From Rhyacophila brunnea (taxonomy: Eukaryota > Arthropoda > Insecta > Trichoptera > Rhyacophilidae), in NCBI GenBank assembly GCA_022495005.1, contig JAGYXB010000977.1:124001-188000 (forward strand): a stretch of 64,000 bases of DNA, given 5' to 3'. Positions 58,208-64,000 of this stretch are shown here, one piece after another. Position numbers and translations under genes: made by a program. The stretch's first letter is position 1; each line of letters opens with the position of its first letter. The notes below the pieces were generated by a model. It had not been told where the DNA came from. It searched no databases and saw nothing but the letters and a program-made list of their open reading frames with translations.

Positions 58208-59500
58208 CGAGGGTGGGTCAATAAGTCCTTAGAAAAGCCGACAGGTGGCGCGACTAGTACTGTAAGCGGTTTGTTTTCATGCAGCGGCACTACCGATTCA
58301 GTATGCTGCGAAGTTTCAATCAGATTGGTCGGGTTGTTGTGTGTTTCTCGTACATTTAAAAAAAAAATTTGCTTGTGGAAAATGGAAAATGGAGAAAATT
58401 GAGTTTAGAGCTGTTATTAAACATTTTAATATAAAAGGGTTAACAGCAAAGGAAATAAAAAATGAGTTGGATTTAGTTCACGGCATATCTGCTCCTTCAC
58501 TTGCAACTATTTATAACTGGTTAAATGAATTTAAACGTGGTCGTACATCAACAAAGGATGAACCACGCTCAGGACGTCCTGTAGAGGTGACTACACCAGA
58601 AATGATCAATAAAATCCACGATATGGTGTTAAGTGACCGAAGATTAAAGTTGAGTGAGATAATTGAGGTTACAGGGATCTCAAAGGTAGCGTCATTTCTA
58701 TTTTACATGACAAATTGGGCATGAAAAAAATTTCTGCAAGATGGGTGCCGCGTTTGCTCACAGTCGACAATAAACGCAATAGGGTGGTGGCCTCTAAAGC
58801 CCTGTTGTCGCTCATGCAACGCAATCCGGATGAATTTTTTCGTCGCTTTGTGACTGTAGATGAAACATGGATACACCACTATACTCCCGAGACGAAAGAA
58901 CAGTCAAAGCAGTGGATTGCGAAAGGCGAACCATGTCCAAAGAAGGCGAAAACCGTAAAATCAGCTGGTAAGGTTATGGCTACTGTATTTTGGGATGCAC
59001 GTGGAATTATTTTCGTTGACTATTTGGAAAAAGGAAAAACAATAACAGGGGATTATTATGCATCTTTATTGAACCAGCTAAAAAACAAAATTGAAGAAAA
59101 ACGGCCTCATTTAAACAGGAAAAAAATCCTCTTTCATCAGGACAATGCCCGTGTTCACACATGTTTTCGATCAATGGCTAAAATTGAAGAATTGAAGTTC
59201 GAATTGGTCGACCACCCACCGTATTCGCCAGATTTAGCCCCAGTGACTTTTTCCTTTTCCCAAACTTAAAAAAATGGCTAAGTGGACAACGTTTTTTTTC
59301 AAATGAAGAAGTCATCGATCGGACAAATGCTTATTTTGAGGACCTTCCGAAAACTTATTTTTCTGACGGTTTAAAAAAAATTGAGAAACGTCTAACCAAG
59401 TGTATTGAGCTCCAAGGAGATTATGTTGAGAAATAAAAAAAAATACAAAAATAAAAACTGTTTTAATGCTTTTTTCTAAGGAATTATTGACCCACCCTCG
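58208..59500 (+). mobile_element. Full-length mariner element, 1293 bp
   Basis: Terminal inverted repeats begin CGAGGGTGGGTCAATAAG on the left (58208) and, in reverse reading, CGAGGGTGGGTCAATAAT on the right (ending 59500). They match at 24 of the first 25 bases. TA dinucleotides flank both ends (58206-58207 and 59501-59502), the mariner target duplication. The size is normal for the family. The only gene is the transposase (58389-59436), on the plus strand. The high similarity of the ends and a nearly complete gene suggest comparatively recent insertion. Confidence 0.97.
58389..59436 (+). pseudogene. Mariner transposase, inactivated by two single-base deletions
   Basis: The best start is the ATG at 58389 (MEKIEFRAVIKHFNI). 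The N-terminal helix-turn-helix DNA-binding region follows, with SLATIYNWLNEFKRG and DEPRSGRP. One base is missing near 58686, shifting the frame so that a stop appears at 58722. The second frame carries ARWVPRLLT (58736-58762; mariner WVPHELT-type motif), the first catalytic Asp in VTVDETWIHHY (58859-58861) and the second in HQDNARVHT (59141-59143). Then YSPDLAP (59222-59242) follows, where a second base is missing just before the third catalytic Asp codon (59245-59247), with a stop at 59267-59269. The third frame continues to the TAA at 59434. With 34 residues between the last two Asp, this is DD34D mariner, about 349 residues over all. Confidence 0.95.
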
Positions 59501-59502
59501 TA

Positions 59503-59871
59503 CATAGTAACTATGTTCATTTGAAAGCCGCTTATTGGAGGTTCTGGGGGAAAAAAATTACACGAGTGACGCGGTGCGGTGTTGGCGAGAACGAATGAGA
59601 AAACCATTTCATTAGTTTGACTATTTTTTGCGATACAAGGGAAGAGGCTGTTTCCAAGCATATATTATAATATATAAAATATTAAATTCATTGATCATTA
59701 AAGACGTTCGTATTTCCAAACGAATGCAAAATATTTGATTTGGCTTTTCTTACGTCTTTCTTGTCTTATGTTCACATAGCGTTTTTAAACCAGCGTATCG
59801 TAAAACGTGCACAAGTATACAAGTGCACGTGCCTGATAAGTGTGATAATATTTTGTGATAAAACTTTTACT
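59503..59871. other. Spacer between mariner and hAT element
   Basis: No feature seen. Confidence 0.5.
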
Positions 59872-59879
59872 GATTTAAT

Positions 59880-60851
59880 CAGTGGCGCACCCAGGGGGGA
59901 GCCAAGGGGCCCTGGCACCTCCCAAACATGAAAATTATCAGAATGATTTTAAACATTGAAATTGAAAGCCATTAAACTATACCCTAGTGCAAGAACGTAG
60001 TGATCGCGCGGGAGCGGCGCGGCGGCGTCTTGCAAAACTCAAACGTATAACCGTGTGTAAAATGTTAGTAGACAGTATCTTTTTTGGGTCATAAATACAC
60101 ACGGTTATACGTTTGAGTTTCGCAAGACGCCGCCGCGCCGCGCCCGCCAATTGACTACGGCCGAGCACTTAGATTAGATCTTAGATTTATCTTAGATTTT
60201 AATTTCTAACACAAAAATTTCGAAACACTAATGTCAGGTTTTTTTAGAAACCAATCCCTAATGGAACTGTCAAAAAATTCTCGGTGTCCACCCGAATTCC
60301 GGAGTGGTGTAGGTCATGGCTGGGGAGGGCTGACAGGACTCTAGCCTGGGGGCCCGGGCTGTGGGGGGCCCGGCGTGTCGGGTTGACCAGATAAGTGAGA
60401 TAAACACACATCATAAACTAGCTTTAATAGTAAAAAAAACTAAGCGCTATTATGCTTCATGACCATGAACATTTTCAATTATATAATTGTGCAATAAATT
60501 TTGTTAATTATTATGCGATACTCAACAGCTCCATTATTAAAGTAGATGTAATAAAAATCGCCAATAATTCACTGTATAAGTACCTTAATTTGAACTAAAA
60601 CACAATTTGAAAAACGTTAATGTAGTGTTTCACACTTCCTTTAATCTTAGCGGTAGGTAGGGGGACCGCCAAATATCCTAGCCTGAAGGCCCGTTTCAGG
60701 ATGTGGGGACCATGGTGCAGGTACACCGAGCGCAATAGACAAAAGACCGATAAACGAGAAATTAGGCTCTGAAGAAGAAAAGGAGCCTATTGGACTAATT
60801 TACATTCTCCTCCTAGGGCCCCCCCAATATTAAATCCTGGGTGCGCCACTG
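59880..60851. mobile_element. hAT element (GGCGCACCCAGG ends), second copy, 972 bp
   Basis: Left end CAGTGGCGCACCCAGGGG, right end (reverse reading) CAGTGGCGCACCCAGGATTT. The perfect 8-bp duplication GATTTAAT lies at 59872-59879 and 60852-60859. The body aligns with both outer parts of the 46883-49600 element and shows the empty site for its nested 47538-48319 element. It carries its own palindromic insertion at 59994-60168. Confidence 0.93.
59994..60168. mobile_element. GC-rich palindromic element nested in the hAT copy
   Basis: GCGGCGCGGCGGCGTCTTGC followed by AAAACTCAAACGTATAACCG and TGTGTA (60013-60059) is matched in reverse complement at 60106-60145 and beyond, with very few mismatches over about 50 bp. 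CGTAGT/ACTACG at the outer edges extends the arms. The sequence is absent from the 46883 copy at the same point. The arms are far more GC- and CpG-rich than anything around. No clean target duplication was identified. Confidence 0.75.
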
Positions 60852-60859
60852 GATTTAAT

Positions 60860-62509
60860 ACGATAAACGATCTAAGCTAAATATGTTAGTGAATTCAATA
60901 CCTGAAAGAGAATCGTGTAGAATAGGTTTATAAAAACCAAGATCCTCAGCGATGAAGCAACGACCGAGAAGAAGAACCTTTCTACCGTTTCCCTAAATAT
61001 CGCAATTTCAAATAAAACGTATTTATATTCCATTATCTACGTTTTTCCGACAAATTCGTGAAATTTTGTTCGGTGTTCATTAACTTTTTTTTAAATTGTG
61101 CTTGCACGGTGTAAAGATCACAAAAATAGCTGAATTAATTGCGAAACTTGTTCATGCAAAAGTTGAAGTTGTTGAACGGGAAATATTGGACTTACAAAAT
61201 GGTAATGCTGAAATTATTTGAAATAGACGATAGCTTTTCAAAGCTTGTCTAAATTTACATATGGAAGTTTTCATTGCAAAAAAATGTATCCAACACTATT
61301 TTCTTGATCCATGCCTACGAAAATGCAACTATCAAAAAAACTTACTGACATTGCGGTAGTTATATTAATGGAAATAGTTATTAACTTTACGTTAAATTTA
61401 AATAGATTAAAACGCAAAAAAATATGACATTTTATGAAAATAATATTCGATCGATATACAAAAGATTTTTTCACAACAATAAATAATAATTACTTAATAA
61501 GTTTTCAAATGTAAAAATAATTATTTTAAAACACCGAATGAGCAGAGTATTTTGCAGTAGGAATACGAAATTGCTGGGAGTGCTCGTATAGATAGCATCG
61601 CTGAAAATTTTACTCTTGGTCTGGCCAGATTATAGAGGGCTAAGTATATACATATAATATTTACTATTAAAAGTACATATGTGTGTGTGTGTATATGAAT
61701 ATAAATTATTGATATTAAGTACCATAACTCGCATGTATAACTTTTAAAAATTAATTTAGTATAGGTTTTATCTAGGTAACTTCAAGTAAGGGAAAACGTC
61801 GCGGTTCATTGATTGGCCGAGATTGATTATGATTTGGATGATTAGCTCGTCTGAGAATACTATCGATTTAATGTTTATGCGAAGAAGACAATAATAGTAT
61901 AAAATCAATTTATGCTTTGTGTCGTGAACAAGGTATATAAGCTATACATGATATGTTTCATGTATAAGAAACGTTATATAAATTCTGTCCGACTGAAATA
62001 TATTTAAGTATATAAATACATAATATAATGTTACTCGTACGTACCAATGAAGTCAGCAATAGCATTTTTCCGGAGAATAATTTCAAATTTATAATTTATT
62101 TCTCAAGATTTTTTAATGGGTGTTGGCCTCATATGTTAATATGTGGCCTGTTGCTCGACATATTAGGTAAATGCTTTGAGTCCACATAAATATTATAATT
62201 TTTTGTATTTTGAAATACTTATATATAGGTATGTATTATCTTCATCAAATTCTTTCTCTAAAAAATTCGAAATCAAGAAACTGATAAAATGTTACTACGA
62301 TCCAGAGATTTTTTTTTTATAATAAAATACAATATCGAGATGTCTGATAAAGATTGGATGCTAAATCCTTTATGAAAATGATGTCGTGAAGACTATTCTA
62401 AACAGTTAACACATTTCTGTTATTTTTATTGCTCCAAAATAACACAGATATCACACGGGAGCAATTCCATAAACAAGCCGGTTATCTACAATAATTGTTA
62501 GCATGTTTA
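60860..62509. other. Non-coding spacer
   Basis: AT-rich, with a short GT-repeat at 61679-61694. No gene supported. Confidence 0.5.
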
Positions 62510-62574
62510 ACACGTGTCTTACTTGATTCTAATGGGATGCATTTGGAATTAAGTAAGACGTGTTACTGTGTTGC
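62510..62574. repeat. Imperfect hairpin
   Basis: TAACACGTGTCTTACTTGATTC and GAATTAAGTAAGACGTGTTA are imperfect reverse complements separated by about 20 bp. No further element structure was found. Confidence 0.6.
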
Positions 62575-62659
62575 TCAACGACATGGGTGGAGTGAACGCA
62601 GTCGTGGGCGGGTGTGTAATAAAATAGTTAACTTCCCGGGATAATTAACTACCTGAATA

Positions 62660-63106
62660 CGACAGGTGTGTTATGCAGGCTTCAGATGAGATAATTAGGA
62701 CCAACACACTGGGTGACCCAGTTCCTAACCGTCCATGGTGTATCTATTGTCTAAGGTCCATGGTGACTTCGCAGCCAAGCTGCACGGTTTTAGTCTGATA
62801 GAACACGGGTCGAAATGTACATGAGTGGCGATGTTTGCCACACACGGGCCCAATTGGCCACGCCGACTTGATATCAACCAATGCCAACTTTGAAGCATTT
62901 CAAAAGTTTGCAGCGTCATATGAAGGACAGAATAATTCCGATCCCTACTTAGATTCATCGGTTTCAACTCCTGACTCGTGTTTCAGTACACGGGTACAAC
63001 AGAGGACACTTCGTGTCAATAAAGACAAAATTACGGCAGAGCAAGTCAAGATTCTTTTTTTATTTTCTAAAATCTTTCTCTAAGCACGAAGGTGCATGGT
63101 TCTTTT
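62660..63106 (+). mobile_element. Truncated LINE tail of the 34431-35100 family, plus strand
   Basis: Coding pieces THWVTQFLTVHG (62702-62737), DFAAKLHGFSLIEHGSKC (from 62766) and PHTGPIGHADLISTNANFEA (from 62838) parallel the tail of the LINE at 34654-35100. A 25-bp insertion (second GTCCATGGTG at 62756-62765), an in-frame stop, and loss of the CCHC segment between SKCT and PHTGP break the frame. The 3' UTR starts GCACGAAGGTGCATGGTTCT (63084) and then stops early. The frame at 62835-63083 is the surviving last part. No target duplication was found. Confidence 0.78.
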
Positions 63107-63163
63107 CAAATCATATATTTATCACTTTTTTATTGATTTTGTAGTTAAGTGATATGTTAGGAC

Positions 63164-63454
63164 AGTGGTTTTCAAACTTTACGTTACTACGCCTCCCTTT
63201 TTTTAAAAAATCTAATCTTGGCGCCATTATTTCATTAAATACATTTTACACAAAGTGCTTTTTTTTACTAAACGGGCTCGATATATGGATTTCATTGCAT
63301 CTAATGCAGAAAATCCCGTTTCACATAAATATGATGTTACTAATGGTAACAGTGCCTACTTGCATTGCTTGTATCACACAGACGCATATATTATATAAGG
63401 TTAGTATTTTGTAAACGAAACAGCGCCCCAGGTGACTTTTTTTACTAATAAAAC
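63164..63454. mobile_element. hAT remnant with left end and transposase trace
   Basis: CAGTGGTTTTCAAACTTTAC at 63164 is a typical hAT terminus, followed by a CCTCCCTTTTTTT block. On the minus strand about 63355-63265 reads LVTSYLCETGFSALDAMKSI then YRARL, the dimerisation signature (YLCE-GFSAL...K). The right terminus and target duplication were not found; CGCGCCTCCCTTTGAC at 63729 resembles the subterminal word, so the element may extend there with the following fragment inserted. Confidence 0.65.
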
Positions 63455-63560
63455 GGATTTGTGGTGCGTGTTTATCTCACTTAACTGGTCGATCCGCAAC
63501 GCCGGGCCCCCAGGCTGGAGCCCTGTCAGTCCCCATCTTGTGGGGGCCACGGACAATAGT
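63455..63560 (-). mobile_element. Fragment of the GGCGCACCCAGG hAT family, inverted
   Basis: Reverse reading gives GACAGGGCTCCAGCCTGGGG, then GCCCGGCGTTGCGG and GACCAGTTAAGTGAGATAAAC, matching 47190-47265 and 60330-60410. It has neither terminus and is a short internal fragment. Confidence 0.75.
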
Positions 63561-64000
63561 ATAGAAATGAGGTACTTATAATAATATTATTAGTCTCCCT
63601 ATCTTCATACAGGTTTGCAAACAACATAACTTTTATAGGACTGTTTTTTTATGTAGTTTATAATTAACTGCCGTGTTATGAATTATGCACTTGCAAACCT
63701 GTGGCTACATTATTATGTTAAACTTTTCGCGCCTCCCTTTGACATAATTTATAATGTTTATATCTATAACATTTTTTTAAATTTAGGTTACCAACAAAAA
63801 TTTGTCGTCGGCGTGTAATTCCTATTCTACTTTTTGATAACAGAACAGATTAATAACAATACTCAGTTAAATTGTATTTTTCCATCATAATTTACAAACT
63901 CACAAGAGCTTCATTCAATTTAATACAAGTACTTAACTTACGTAACGATAAGATTAAATGTATTATTTTTTAAAGCTTTACAATAATTATTAAGGCAGGC
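63561..64000. other. AT-rich window end
   Basis: Contains the possible hAT subterminal word at 63729; no gene or complete element can be delimited before the window ends. Confidence 0.45.

Noticed and set aside
1..64000. CRISPR arrays, operons, riboswitches, bacterial promoters and terminators
   Set aside because: The sequence is clearly eukaryotic; no regularly spaced repeat array or operon-like gene run exists.

Overview
This window is non-coding, strongly AT-rich eukaryotic nuclear DNA, most likely from an insect. The support is: densely packed hAT-type DNA transposons with 8-bp target duplications, a mariner element, truncated non-LTR retrotransposons, tRNA-like and 5S-like SINE material, a TTAGG-like motif, and frequent short words such as GTAGGTACCTA that are common in aphid and lepidopteran genomes. 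An aphid-like hemipteran is my best guess, but a moth is not excluded. I found no convincing complete host gene, no functional tRNA or rRNA gene and no bacterial-type features. Almost every open frame is short chance coding or lies in a repeat.

Layout. 0-8 kb: two hAT-type MITEs with perfect 8-bp target duplications (233-583, 1192-1725), a tandem duplication, a 135-bp hairpin element, a roughly 720-bp foldback element and the first copy of a TTAA-flanked element. 8-20 kb: mostly AT-rich sequence with small retro-derived pieces (RTE-type LINE tails, 3'-UTR-only LINE copies, a 5S/tRNA-like composite, tRNA-derived SINEs, a decayed LINE segment around 16.7 kb). 20-35 kb: a near-perfect palindrome with 72-bp arms, several hAT copies including two with recognisable transposase C-termini, a second TTAA-flanked element, one isolated candidate exon near 29.7 kb, and a 5'-truncated LINE at 34.4-35.1 kb. 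36-46 kb: a 1.1-kb hAT element carrying an RTE LINE insertion with a 12-bp target duplication, then more hAT copies. 46.9-49.6 kb: a stack in which two hAT elements are nested in a third; a related copy at 59.9 kb preserves one empty site. 49.7-58 kb: a cluster of TGACGT motifs, another SINE and four inverted-repeat elements. 58.2-59.5 kb: a complete-length mariner whose transposase is broken by two single-base deletions. 59.9-64 kb: another nested hAT, a LINE tail and an hAT remnant.

No pathway or operon can be assembled. What works together is transposon biology: full-length elements decay into internally deleted, end-only derivatives, while LINE and SINE copies insert into them. I did not find a new defence, metabolic or regulatory system. 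The best leads are the perfect palindrome, the 5S/tRNA-like composite, the dispersed LINE 3'-UTR-only repeat and the candidate exon at 29674-29832.
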